A DNA stretch of 47,219 nucleotides, taken from positions 1 through 47,219 of the IMG/VR virus record IMGVR_UViG_3300033144_008054; one strand, written 5' to 3'. Shown piece after piece: positions 17,030-24,013 of the stretch; position 1 is the stretch's first letter; the number at the start of each line of letters is the position of its first letter. Under the pieces are notes generated by a model that saw only the letters and a list, made by a program, of their open reading frames with translations, made no database searches and was not told where the DNA came from. Position numbers and translations under genes: made by a program. The DNA comes from a virus.

Positions 17030-17166
17030 TCTTTATCCTTTATTTTATTTTTAAATTCTTTTTTTTGCCATATTATTAAATTAATTAGCTTATTTAAAAA
17101 CCAACCTAATCCTGCTATGACAGGTATCATTATCATTAACACTAATACTAAAGTTATATCACTCAT
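17026..17166 (-). CDS. Small membrane protein, 46 residues
   Basis: ATG at 17166 is preceded by AAAGGATAAATA. The product begins with a hydrophobic stretch (ITLVLVLMIMIPVIAGLGWFL) and ends with a Lys-rich tail. The TGA overlaps the next ATG (ATGA), as in coupled genes. Confidence 0.55.
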   Translation of the reverse strand: MSDITLVLVLMIMIPVIAGLGWFLNKLINLIIWQKKEFKNKIKDKE

Positions 17167-17169
17167 TAT

Positions 17170-17451
17170 TTATCCTTTTGTTTCTATTATTTTAAAACAT
17201 AATTCAGTTTTCATTTCTGTATTTTTTGTAAAAGCTTGTTTTTCAATTTCTTTAGGAGGAACTATATCAAATTGATTTTTTAACTCAAATATAATATACC
17301 TTTCTCTTGTAAAAAATATATTACTTCTTTTATGAGATAATACTACATCTTTAGCTATTTGATTTGCTGTAAATTTTGTTGTTATCATCTCCAATTTATC
17401 AGAAATTGTGTCCAATAATATAAACCTCTTTTTCTTTTTTTTAAACATCAT
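17170..17451 (-). CDS. Early protein of unknown function, 93 residues
   Basis: It starts at 17451 in the box AAAAGGATTAGATGATG, right after the exonuclease stop. It has a basic start (MFKKKKKRFILL), a helical middle and a beta-like end. No family is recognised. Confidence 0.6.
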   Translation of the reverse strand: MMFKKKKKRFILLDTISDKLEMITTKFTANQIAKDVVLSHKRSNIFFTRERYIIFELKNQFDIVPPKEIEKQAFTKNTEMKTELCFKIIETKG

Positions 17452-18267
17452 CTAATCCTTTTTCTTTAATTTTCTATAAGATATTCTCTCTATCCCATCG
17501 CTTATATACTCTTCTTTTTGTTCCCTAGTAATCTCTCCCATTATCTTTGCTATTGGTGGGTAATTAGTCATAGAAAATCTACCTTTACCTACACTATATG
17601 AAAGGCTATATGATTTTCCAGACCCTTTTCTTGGCTTTCCTTTGGAATTAATAAGTATTTTATCTCTCATATCAGATATTTTAATTTTTAAATCCTTTTC
17701 TTCTGCTTTTAAATCTCCATATTGATCTGCTAACTCTCCCCAATAAGGGTCTGAAGTGTATATATCCTTTATATCTATAATCTCATAGACAGCATATAAC
17801 TCCATAAGGTAAGCAAGAGAGAACCATTTAGATACATCTATTTTCTTAAAGTAAAATTCAAAAGACTCCGAATTTAAGACTAATAGATAATTATTTTTAC
17901 ACCCACTTAATAATGCTTGTTGTGATATTTGAGATACAAACTTCTCTAATATATAAGGCTCATAGCTTTTTTTAAATCTATAAGACACCATTGATTTTAG
18001 CTCTACATTTAATGACTTCTCTTTATTGTAAAAATCAAGTGTTGCTCTAAATGGCTCTTTTATAAATTGTTTTTGTTTTTCAAATTTACAACCGAACTTT
18101 TTTATTATTACAGGAGTTATTCTTTCTTCTAACTCCAGCCCTAGACGAGTATGATAAGTAGAAAACTCCACAGGGTTAGCTTTATCTAATTTTAAGCTAG
18201 TTGGTGTGTTTATAAACCTATCTATCTCCGATGCTCCTATAAGATGAGCTACTTTTTTATCTATCAT
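17452..18267 (-). CDS. YqaJ-like viral exonuclease (PD-(D/E)xK)
   Basis: A 271-residue nuclease. GASEIDRFI (11-19) is the helix seen near the start of YqaJ enzymes; GLELEE (43-48), TLDFY (76-80, Asp78) and NVELKS (87-92, Glu89 and Lys91) give the catalytic Glu, Asp and Glu-x-Lys of the fold. A Gln-rich helix (VSQISQQALLSG) follows as in the family. Such enzymes resect double-strand ends to give the tail bound by RecT, and RecT lies further along this operon. The last codons AAG GAT TAG are also the start box of the next gene. Confidence 0.8.
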   Translation of the reverse strand: MIDKKVAHLIGASEIDRFINTPTSLKLDKANPVEFSTYHTRLGLELEERITPVIIKKFGCKFEKQKQFIKEPFRATLDFYNKEKSLNVELKSMVSYRFKKSYEPYILEKFVSQISQQALLSGCKNNYLLVLNSESFEFYFKKIDVSKWFSLAYLMELYAVYEIIDIKDIYTSDPYWGELADQYGDLKAEEKDLKIKISDMRDKILINSKGKPRKGSGKSYSLSYSVGKGRFSMTNYPPIAKIMGEITREQKEEYISDGIERISYRKLKKKD

Positions 18268-18271
18268 TATT

Positions 18272-18718
18272 TTATCCTTTTGTTATATATTTTAATTCAT
18301 TTCTTAACAAATATATTAAATCTATTAAACCTTTACTTGTTATATCTATACGAGGCTTTGAAGCACACAAGTATGCTAAATTAGCAAACTCATCTATATT
18401 TTGATATCTATTATTATTTATATATTTAAATTTACTTAAAGATTTTAATATCTTCTCAGTTGCTCCGACATTCCAAGACTCAACTTCTATTTTATATTTA
18501 TTATACAAATTTATATTTAAATATAAATATTGATTATCTTTTAAATTTGATGTTATATTTAATGTTATATCAAATAAATCACATGAGCAAGTATGAACCC
18601 AAGTTGGCTGGTCTTCTTTTATATCGGTACATATTGCACTTTCATTATTCCAAGCTTTAATAGCTAATTTATATAATTTAAGTGTTTTTTGTCTTCTATT
18701 TATTAAATTATCTCTCAT
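18272..18718 (-). CDS. First gene of the leftward early operon, unknown, 148 residues
   Basis: The start is ATG 18718, seven bases after AAGGA; the TTG at 18724 is too near the SD. The product has a basic helical start, a stretch with two Cys (HTCSCDLFD) and Asn/Tyr-rich strands. No family is recognised. It lies next to the divergent promoters, so it is likely the earliest product of this operon. Confidence 0.6.
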   Translation of the reverse strand: MRDNLINRRQKTLKLYKLAIKAWNNESAICTDIKEDQPTWVHTCSCDLFDITLNITSNLKDNQYLYLNINLYNKYKIEVESWNVGATEKILKSLSKFKYINNNRYQNIDEFANLAYLCASKPRIDITSKGLIDLIYLLRNELKYITKG

Positions 18719-18750
18719 TTTCAAATCCTTTTCTTTTATATTTTAAGAAT

Positions 18751-18779
18751 ATTATAGAATAAATTTTGTTAGAAGTCAA
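18751..18779 (-). promoter_or_regulatory. Leftward early promoter (TTGACT-17-TATAAT)
   Basis: On the minus strand TTGACT is at 18779-18774 and TATAAT at 18756-18751, with 17 bases between. It points at the 18718 gene and the whole leftward early operon. The matching rightward promoter lies 34 bases away. Confidence 0.8.
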
Positions 18780-18811
18780 GTAAAAGTAATAGTAAAGTAA
18801 TAGTATATTAA
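18779..18811 (+). repeat. Three tandem 11-bp repeats between divergent early promoters
   Basis: Units are 18779-18789, TAGTAAAGTAA (18790-18800) and TAGTATATTAA (18801-18811), ending one base before the rightward -35. The same 11-bp family occurs at 26520-26574 and, reversed, near 28758 and 28850. An 11-bp period puts each unit on nearly the same face of the helix, as in operator arrays. Confidence 0.65.
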
Positions 18812-18812
18812 C

Positions 18813-18842
18813 TTGACTTTACTATTAAAGTAGTAGTATAAT
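18813..18842 (+). promoter_or_regulatory. Rightward early promoter (TTGACT-18-TATAAT)
   Basis: TTGACT at 18813-18818 and TATAAT at 18837-18842 lie 18 bases apart, upstream of the 18875 gene and its AAGGATTAG start box (18863-18871). More TAGTAG-type repeat units overlap the -10, so a bound repressor could block it. Confidence 0.8.
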
Positions 18843-18874
18843 AGTAGTAATTTAAAAAATGAAAGGATTAGGAA

Positions 18875-19213
18875 ATGATACCAAAAATAGTTTTAATTGA
18901 TAGTTATAGAGGATATAATTTCTTTATTAAAAAGAGAACTTTAGCTCATATAGGATCATATTTTTGTGGATATGTAAAAATATTAAAAGATAAATTCCCT
19001 GATGATACAGATTGGCGGAATAAAGAGTTATCAGTTCATGGAGGAATAACTTTTGCTCAGAATGATGATGAAGATAGCGATAAATTTGTGATAGGTTTTG
19101 ATTGTGCTCATTTCAGAGATACTATTCAAAAATGTAATTTAGAATATGTTATTAAAGAATGTAAAAGTTTGATAGACCAAATCATAATAGAGGAATGTAA
19201 AAATGAATTATAA
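18875..19213 (+). CDS. Conserved small phage protein (HGG...GFDCAH motif)
   Basis: A 112-residue protein with the pattern LSVHGGITFAQ followed by FVIGFDCAHFRD and a C-terminal helix ending LIDQI. This combination of His-Gly-Gly and Gly-Phe-Asp-Cys-Ala-His is seen in small phage proteins of unknown function. It is the first gene of the rightward early operon and overlaps the next by 11 bases. Confidence 0.65.
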   Translation: MIPKIVLIDSYRGYNFFIKKRTLAHIGSYFCGYVKILKDKFPDDTDWRNKELSVHGGITFAQNDDEDSDKFVIGFDCAHFRDTIQKCNLEYVIKECKSLIDQIIIEECKNEL

Positions 19214-19475
19214 AGAATATTTTCAAGAGTATACTGAATTTGTAAGTTTAGGAGAAGTTGATTACCATTCTTTTGGATCTATTGATAATGATAATGAGGG
19301 AAAAACAGTAGATTATGTAGTAGGTTATAAAAATAATAAACTAGTATCTCATATGAAATATACAAGATTATTGGGTTTTTGTTTAGTATTCAAAAATGGG
19401 GTTAGTCATTACGATAAAGAGTTTAGTAATTTTATTCATAATTTAAAAATTTGGCTAGGAACAAAGGCTAAATGA
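19203..19475 (+). CDS. Early protein of unknown function, 90 residues
   Basis: The N-terminus MNYKEYFQEYTEF resembles those of the 34288 and 27239 genes. The rest is beta-like (TVDYVVGYKNNKLVSHMKY, then GFCLVFKNG). It overlaps both neighbours. No family is recognised. Confidence 0.55.
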   Translation: MNYKEYFQEYTEFVSLGEVDYHSFGSIDNDNEGKTVDYVVGYKNNKLVSHMKYTRLLGFCLVFKNGVSHYDKEFSNFIHNLKIWLGTKAK

Positions 19476-19837
19476 TGACAAAAAATGAATTAACAAAAGC
19501 ATTTGAAAAAGGATATCCAGCATTAAGAAAGTATTTAATAGAATGGATAGAAGAATTCAATAAAGGAAAAAAGACAGGAGATAGCTATAAGATAGATGAG
19601 GGGATTTCATATGAAGACCATAAGGAATTTATAATTTATAGTCCATATAAAGATGAATATTTAGTTATACAACATATAGGAAATCAAATAGGAGGATATA
19701 CTATGGTAACCCCTTTACCTGTTATAGGATATAGAAAAAATGAGCCTGATAGTCTCTCTAAATGGTTAGATATAGATGATATAAAAAAATCAGTAAATGT
19801 TGTTTTGGATTTTTTTGATAAATCAAGGTGGGTATAA
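19472..19837 (+). CDS. Early protein of unknown function, 121 residues
   Basis: A 121-residue protein with a helical start and a beta-rich centre (HKEFIIYSPYKDEYLVIQHIG) that ends in helices. It starts in ATGATG and overlaps the previous stop (ATGATGA). No function is recognised. Confidence 0.6.
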   Translation: MMTKNELTKAFEKGYPALRKYLIEWIEEFNKGKKTGDSYKIDEGISYEDHKEFIIYSPYKDEYLVIQHIGNQIGGYTMVTPLPVIGYRKNEPDSLSKWLDIDDIKKSVNVVLDFFDKSRWV

Positions 19838-19859
19838 AGATGTTTAATAAGGATAAAAA

Positions 19860-20012
19860 ATGTGGTTTGATAAAAGAGAACTTATGAGTATGGAAGAGAT
19901 TGAGAAAACTATAAAAGACTGTGATAGACAACAGGCTATCTTAAATAAGTGTTGGATTGCTTTGGCAATCTTTATGGGTGGGTTATTTATTGCTGGTGCA
20001 ATAATTGGATAA
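19860..20012 (+). CDS. Small membrane protein, 50 residues
   Basis: ATG at 19860 behind TAAGGATAAAAA; TAA at 20010-20012. The first 30 residues are charged and helical (MEEIEKTIKDCDRQQ) and the last 20 hydrophobic (IALAIFMGGLFIAGAIIG), so it is a tail-anchored type. A 15-codon frame from 19840 overlaps its start and might couple it. Confidence 0.55.
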   Translation: MWFDKRELMSMEEIEKTIKDCDRQQAILNKCWIALAIFMGGLFIAGAIIG

Positions 20013-20023
20013 AAGGATAAAAG

Positions 20024-20368
20024 ATGACTAATAGTGAAATGAGAGAGATAAAGTTTGAAGCATTTATTGCTGATATTGTCGAAAGAATAGAGAAATTAGA
20101 AAAATTAGAAAATAAAGTAGCTTTTATGGATACAAAGATTGAATACTTAAGCGATAAATTGCACGAGAGAAAAATGCAAATGCAACAGTGGATTGATTTT
20201 AATCAAGTGTTATCAGAAAGATTAGCTAAAGTAGAGTCTAGAGTATCTAATTTTACCGATGCTATTGAATGTATGAAACCTGATGTTTTTGATGAAGATA
20301 AGTTAACGGAAAAGATAGCTAAAGAGATGGTAAGACAATTAAAAGAAAAGGATAAGAAAAATGAGTGA
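20024..20368 (+). CDS. Coiled-coil early protein, 114 residues
   Basis: Long heptad helices (IVERIEKLEKLENKVAFMDTK, then LSERLAKVESRVSN) predict a coiled coil. The C-terminus is Lys/Glu-rich. No family is recognised. It overlaps the next gene by 8 bases. Confidence 0.6.
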   Translation: MTNSEMREIKFEAFIADIVERIEKLEKLENKVAFMDTKIEYLSDKLHERKMQMQQWIDFNQVLSERLAKVESRVSNFTDAIECMKPDVFDEDKLTEKIAKEMVRQLKEKDKKNE

Positions 20369-20558
20369 TGATATGGACACAAGAATAAAAATTTTAGAGG
20401 TTAAGATAGAAACTATATTTGCAATGTTAAGTTTTCTAAAAGAGTTAAAAAATGGTTCTTTTATACAAGATGGTAAAAGATTTAAGACAATAGAGATTAT
20501 AAATGAAATGCAAGATGAAGATACGAGAAATTTAATATTATCACATGATAAAGGATAA
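20361..20558 (+). CDS. Small helical early protein, 65 residues
   Basis: A 65-residue helical protein (TRIKILEVKIETIFAMLSFLKEL). It may pair with the coiled-coil protein before it. Function unknown. Confidence 0.5.
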   Translation: MSDDMDTRIKILEVKIETIFAMLSFLKELKNGSFIQDGKRFKTIEIINEMQDEDTRNLILSHDKG

Positions 20559-20561
20559 AAG

Positions 20562-20837
20562 ATGATAGATAAAAGATTAACAAAAATTAGAGAGTGGTTA
20601 ATATCAGAGTTTGATTTAACAAAAAAAAATGTAGTAGTAAAAAAAGAGATGTTGGAGTTTATAGGCATAAAAGACTTAGTGTGTGATATAAGAATGAGAG
20701 GTGACCTCTTTATATATCTTTATAGCAGACCAGATAAAAAGAGATATGATAGACATATAGGAAACATAGATACTCTTAAAAATCAATTAAGAGATCTGCT
20801 TAAAGCTTATGGAGTAAAAAGGGTAACAAATGAATAG
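20562..20837 (+). CDS. Early protein of unknown function, 91 residues
   Basis: A basic 91-residue protein with alternating helices and short strands (IREWLISEFDL, then GDLFIYLYSRPDKKRYDRH). It overlaps the SSB start by 8 bases, which suggests a link with replication or recombination. No family is recognised. Confidence 0.55.
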   Translation: MIDKRLTKIREWLISEFDLTKKNVVVKKEMLEFIGIKDLVCDIRMRGDLFIYLYSRPDKKRYDRHIGNIDTLKNQLRDLLKAYGVKRVTNE

Positions 20838-21246
20838 AGTAATTTTAATGGGATACTTAACTAGAGATATAGATGTTAGATACACCGCTACTAATAAGGC
20901 TGTAGCTAATAGTGCTATTGCTATCAATAAGAAGTTTAAAAATCAAATGGGAGAGCTTATAGAAGAGGTTTGTTTTGTGGATATAACTTTTTTTGGTAAA
21001 AAAGCTGAGATTGCAAATCAGTACTTAGGCAAAGGAAAAAGACTATTGATAGAGGGTAATTTAAAGTTTAATCAATGGGTAGACAAAATGGGTAATAATA
21101 GAAGTAAACATTCTGTGATAGTAGAAAATATGGAGTTTATAGAAAATAAAGAACAGGGGCCAGAGATACAAAAGTATGTTCCAAAAGTTGATAATAAAAA
21201 ACCAGAGATTGAGAATATGGATGATGATGATGAGATATTATTTTAA
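20830..21246 (+). CDS. ssb: Single-stranded DNA-binding protein
   Basis: A 138-residue SSB. MNRVILMGYLTRDIDVRYT opens the OB fold, followed by FVDITFFGKKAEIANQYLGKG and LLIEGNLKFNQWVDKMGN. A short linker leads to an acidic tail ending DDDDEILF, the partner-binding tip of bacterial SSBs. It protects single strands during replication and RecT-driven recombination. Confidence 0.93.
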   Translation: MNRVILMGYLTRDIDVRYTATNKAVANSAIAINKKFKNQMGELIEEVCFVDITFFGKKAEIANQYLGKGKRLLIEGNLKFNQWVDKMGNNRSKHSVIVENMEFIENKEQGPEIQKYVPKVDNKKPEIENMDDDDEILF

Positions 21247-21256
21247 AGGATAAGGG

Positions 21257-21514
21257 ATGGATTTAAAGAAAGTATTAGAAGATTTAAGAAATGTAAATGA
21301 TGTGTTAATAGAGCATTATAAAGAGAGAAACAATTATATTAAAGTCGTTGAAAAATCAATGAGTGATGATTGGGATAAAAATATACAAGTTATACAAGCA
21401 TTAAAAGATAATATATTAAAAACGATGTCACAAGAAGAACAGTTAGAGATAACAAAAAAAATAGTAATGAAACAAATATTTTGTAAATTATATGAATTAA
21501 AGAAAGAGAAATGA
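21257..21514 (+). CDS. Helical early protein, 85 residues
   Basis: An 85-residue, all-helical acidic and basic protein (KKVLEDLRNVNDVLIEHYKER). It lies between SSB and another helical gene. Function unknown. Confidence 0.55.
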   Translation: MDLKKVLEDLRNVNDVLIEHYKERNNYIKVVEKSMSDDWDKNIQVIQALKDNILKTMSQEEQLEITKKIVMKQIFCKLYELKKEK

Positions 21515-21515
21515 T

Positions 21516-21803
21516 ATGAGTAGTAAAAATGAATTGGTGTTTCTTTTCAAAGAAACAGATAAAGCATTGATGGAACAAGTAAAATGCTTAAGACAGCTTA
21601 GAGTCTTGGTTAAAGATAATTCTGCTCTAATGAGTGGGATGAGTGATAAAGAGATGGTGGTGATAGCAGATAATTTATTATATCTTATGGCAAATACATA
21701 TAAAATTGTCAAAACAATAGACAAAGAATTACTAAGCAATTTTAAACAGATAGTAGAAGAGATAAAAAATATGAAAGGCAAAGAAAGAGTTAGTGATGAG
21801 TGA
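21516..21803 (+). CDS. Helical early protein, 95 residues
   Basis: It begins one base after the previous stop. Long helices (FLFKETDKALMEQVKCLRQLR, then ELLSNFKQIVEEIKNM) suggest a coiled coil. No family is recognised. The next ATG lies inside its last codons. Confidence 0.55.
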   Translation: MSSKNELVFLFKETDKALMEQVKCLRQLRVLVKDNSALMSGMSDKEMVVIADNLLYLMANTYKIVKTIDKELLSNFKQIVEEIKNMKGKERVSDE

Positions 21804-21972
21804 ATATATATCAAAAGAAGAAGTGGAAAAATTATTAAATGCTCTTGAAAAGATGGGAGATAAATCAATATTTAGAGGTTTTATAATAGACGATAATGAT
21901 GAGATTATAATTGATAAAGAACATGCAAAAGATATAAAAAAATATTTAAAAGAAAATAAAATAAAGGTTTAG
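21796..21972 (+). CDS. Small acidic early protein, 58 residues
   Basis: ATG at 21796 overlaps the previous gene by 8 bases and the frame ends with TAG at 21970-21972. The product (MSEYISKEEVEKLL...IIDDNDEIIIDKEH...) is acidic and helical with a central strand. Function unknown. Confidence 0.55.
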   Translation: MSEYISKEEVEKLLNALEKMGDKSIFRGFIIDDNDEIIIDKEHAKDIKKYLKENKIKV

Positions 21973-21974
21973 AT

Positions 21975-22166
21975 ATGAAAATTAAAAAAGAACATAGAGT
22001 GATAAATTTTCAAATTGAAGTTTCAGATGCTGAGGAATTTAAGCTTAGATGTGAGGGAGATTTGCTCTCTCAAGCCCAAATATTGAGACTTTTAGTAAAA
22101 GCATATTTAAATAATGAGATTGGAATTGCGGGTCCAATGCTTAGAAGAGAGGAGAACGATTTTTAA
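21975..22166 (+). CDS. Ribbon-helix-helix (Arc/MetJ-type) DNA-binding protein
   Basis: A 63-residue protein. A short strand (HRVINFQIEVS) is followed by two helices (DAEEFKLRCEG and SQAQILRLLVKAYLN), the layout of RHH repressors. RHH dimers bind tandem or phased repeats, so the 11-bp repeat arrays at the early promoters are possible targets (inference). Its stop is next to the terminator arm of the small RNA candidate on the other strand. Confidence 0.6.
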   Translation: MKIKKEHRVINFQIEVSDAEEFKLRCEGDLLSQAQILRLLVKAYLNNEIGIAGPMLRREENDF

Positions 22167-22261
22167 AAAGAGCTCTTGGTATAAAGAGTTAGTAAAAAAC
22201 AAGAGCTCTTTAAATAAAAAAAAAGAATTTGAGAACGATTAAGGATTAGAAGTAATCGCTC
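22163..22261 (-). ncRNA. Candidate small RNA with anti-start-box loop
   Basis: From the predicted start at 22261 the RNA begins GAGCGAUUA, then loop CUUCUAAUCCU, then UAAUCG-UU-CUC, forming a hairpin with a 6-bp perfect core stem and a 3-bp base. The 11-nt loop is the exact antisense of AGGATTAGAAG and so of the start box AAGGATTAG used by many phage genes. A U-rich linker follows, then a 12-bp stem (22211-22200 with 22178-22167) and a U5 run, a likely terminator. Length about 100 nt. No expression data. Confidence 0.5.
22167..22211 (-). terminator. 12-bp stem terminator (better in the minus direction)
   Basis: AAAGAGCTCTTG (22167-22178) pairs with CAAGAGCTCTTT (22200-22211) around a 21-nt loop. 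Read leftward the stem ends in five T; read rightward only three T follow. It can end the small RNA and may also stop the rightward early operon. Confidence 0.6.
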
Positions 22262-22267
22262 TTTATA

Positions 22268-22296
22268 ATTATATTTAAATATTACGATTATGTCAA
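22268..22296 (-). promoter_or_regulatory. Perfect consensus promoter TTGACA-17-TATAAT, leftward
   Basis: On the minus strand TTGACA is at 22296-22291 and TATAAT at 22273-22268, spacer 17 bases. No protein gene is in reach downstream; the start point falls at the first base of the hairpin at 22261. Confidence 0.7.
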
Positions 22297-22473
22297 GTAG
22301 AAAAGCTATTGCAAGAGACTAACCTATCAGATTAGCAAATTCCTATTTAGCACTCTTGCAAAAGCATATAACAATGTGTTTAAACTCTTGTTATAGGGTA
22401 TTATATCATAAATAGAAGTTAATTATCAAGTATTTATTTGGTAGTGTATTTTAGTCATCATTTTTTTTAATTA
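22297..22473. other. Intergenic region with two inverted repeats
   Basis: TTGCAAGAG (22309-22317) pairs with CTCTTGCAA (22353-22361), and TATAACAA (22367-22374) with TTGTTATA (22388-22395, 13-nt loop). There is no long T-run after either. This may be transcript ends of the minus gene at 22474 or a protein-binding region. Confidence 0.4.
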
Positions 22474-22791
22474 TTATTTATTATATAGTGATATAAATCT
22501 TTTTGAATCGGATTCTTTTTTTTCTATATCTAATTCAGCTCTTCTTTTATCCCATATTTTTTGATTTTCTTTTAATGTTAGTTGTATTTCAGGTGTCATT
22601 TTAAATTTTTTCATAATATCTTGCCATACATCTTCTTTTATATCTTCACTTTTTTCCATCTCTTTTTTTAAAATATCTATTTTTTGATAATATTCAAATG
22701 TAGCTTTTTCAGGTTCACCTTTCAATGTCAAATCAATATTTTCTTGAGCTAATATTTCTAATCTTTCCCCATAACTTTTTTCTTTACTCAT
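22474..22791 (-). CDS. Helical protein of unknown function, 105 residues
   Basis: A 105-residue, strongly charged helical protein (SYGERLEILAQENIDLTL...KIWDKRRAELDIEKKES). It overlaps the end of the replication-initiator-like gene by 4 bases, so the two form one operon. It might be a loader or partner of that protein; no family is recognised. Confidence 0.6.
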   Translation of the reverse strand: MSKEKSYGERLEILAQENIDLTLKGEPEKATFEYYQKIDILKKEMEKSEDIKEDVWQDIMKKFKMTPEIQLTLKENQKIWDKRRAELDIEKKESDSKRFISLYNK

Positions 22792-23963
22792 TTTATAAAA
22801 CCTTCTTTTAATATATATTTCATTTTATTTATAGATAAATTTAAATTTTTTATTGCACTAAAATTTTTAGGTATATCTGTTATTTTACATTCAAGTTTTT
22901 TGCCATAAGATTGAGATACAATCTCTCCTGTTATTTGAATTAAAGCGGTAGATTTACCAAATATTATTCTACACTTTTCATTTAATTTTTCTTTGTTTGC
23001 TAATCTTTTAAAAACTTGTTTTGCTAAATTTTTAAATAATTTAGATTTATTATGGACTAAATCATTTTTTTTCTCTTGAGACAAAAAATTAAATGGATCA
23101 TTAGAATTAGTAGAAAGTAATTGTTTTTTACCACATTTAGAGAATAGCTTAGCTTGTATTTTTTCTCCTTGAGAAGAATTTTTATGAAATTCAACACCGT
23201 ATCTATCATAACACTCCTCATCTTGAGATGGAGGTGCTGTTTTTTGAGGCAAAGAATGCTCTGGGTTAGGGCAAATTATGCTTGTAGATGGTTTAGAGAC
23301 TAGTTTATTGAAGACATCTTTAACTTTGCTAAATAGGTTGCAAAGAATGGCAGTGATGGAGGTTAGAATGCTTTCTTTTTTGATTTTATTATTGAAATGT
23401 AATCTATTTCTTTTTGATTTATAGCTTTTAAGGTTGGTATTGGTTATAAATGTATATATTTGGCGGTTATCTCCAGTATATACAACTTTAATTAATCCCA
23501 TTATTATGAGCTTTCTTATGATTTGAGACACTCTACCTCTTGATACTTTCAATAGATTAGCAAAATATGTATTACTTGCATAACATTTCTTATTATTAGA
23601 GACATTTAGGGAATAGATTGATAGAAGAACAACCTTCTCAGATGAACATAATTTCTTACTTGATAGAAATGATGGGTACTTCTTATGATTATATGTTAAT
23701 GAAGTGGATAAGAATTTACTATAAAAGAAACTTCCATCACGGATAGTATTTGTATTTATTTGCAGGTATCTTTTCAATTTTTCAAATGATTTTATGAGTA
23801 ATTTTTCTTTAATAAGTTGAGTAATTGTATCAGAGATGGTATTTATGGGTATATTTAAAGATTTTGATATTTTAGAATTAGTAATTTGAAGCTTTTTATC
23901 TTTTTGTTTACCTGCTAAGTTAAAAAGGTGGTTGTAGATAAGAATTTTATGAGATTTTGTCAT
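22788..23963 (-). CDS. Replication-initiator-like protein with two winged-helix domains
   Basis: A 391-residue protein. The first HTH (QITNSKISKSLNIPINTISDTI, ~26-47) and a second (SNTYFANLLKVSRGRVSQII, ~129-148) each end with a Gly or Leu-rich wing (KLIIMGLIKVVY). This tandem layout is that of HTH_36-type plasmid and phage replication initiators. The C-terminal 200 residues are basic and unlike known enzymes. With no polymerase or helicase in the genome, this is the best candidate for starting DNA replication with host enzymes. It could also be a transcription regulator. Confidence 0.55.
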   Translation of the reverse strand: MTKSHKILIYNHLFNLAGKQKDKKLQITNSKISKSLNIPINTISDTITQLIKEKLLIKSFEKLKRYLQINTNTIRDGSFFYSKFLSTSLTYNHKKYPSFLSSKKLCSSEKVVLLSIYSLNVSNNKKCYASNTYFANLLKVSRGRVSQIIRKLIIMGLIKVVYTGDNRQIYTFITNTNLKSYKSKRNRLHFNNKIKKESILTSITAILCNLFSKVKDVFNKLVSKPSTSIICPNPEHSLPQKTAPPSQDEECYDRYGVEFHKNSSQGEKIQAKLFSKCGKKQLLSTNSNDPFNFLSQEKKNDLVHNKSKLFKNLAKQVFKRLANKEKLNEKCRIIFGKSTALIQITGEIVSQSYGKKLECKITDIPKNFSAIKNLNLSINKMKYILKEGFIK

Positions 23964-23984
23964 ATTTTCCTTTCATTAAGTTTA

Positions 23985-24013
23985 ATAATACAAAATTTTT
24001 ATTAATAAAGCAA
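23985..24013 (-). promoter_or_regulatory. Promoter for the replication-initiator-like gene
   Basis: On the minus strand TTGCTT (24013-24008) and TATTAT (23990-23985) are 17 bases apart, about 20 bases upstream of the ATG and its AAAGGAAA SD. Confidence 0.6.
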
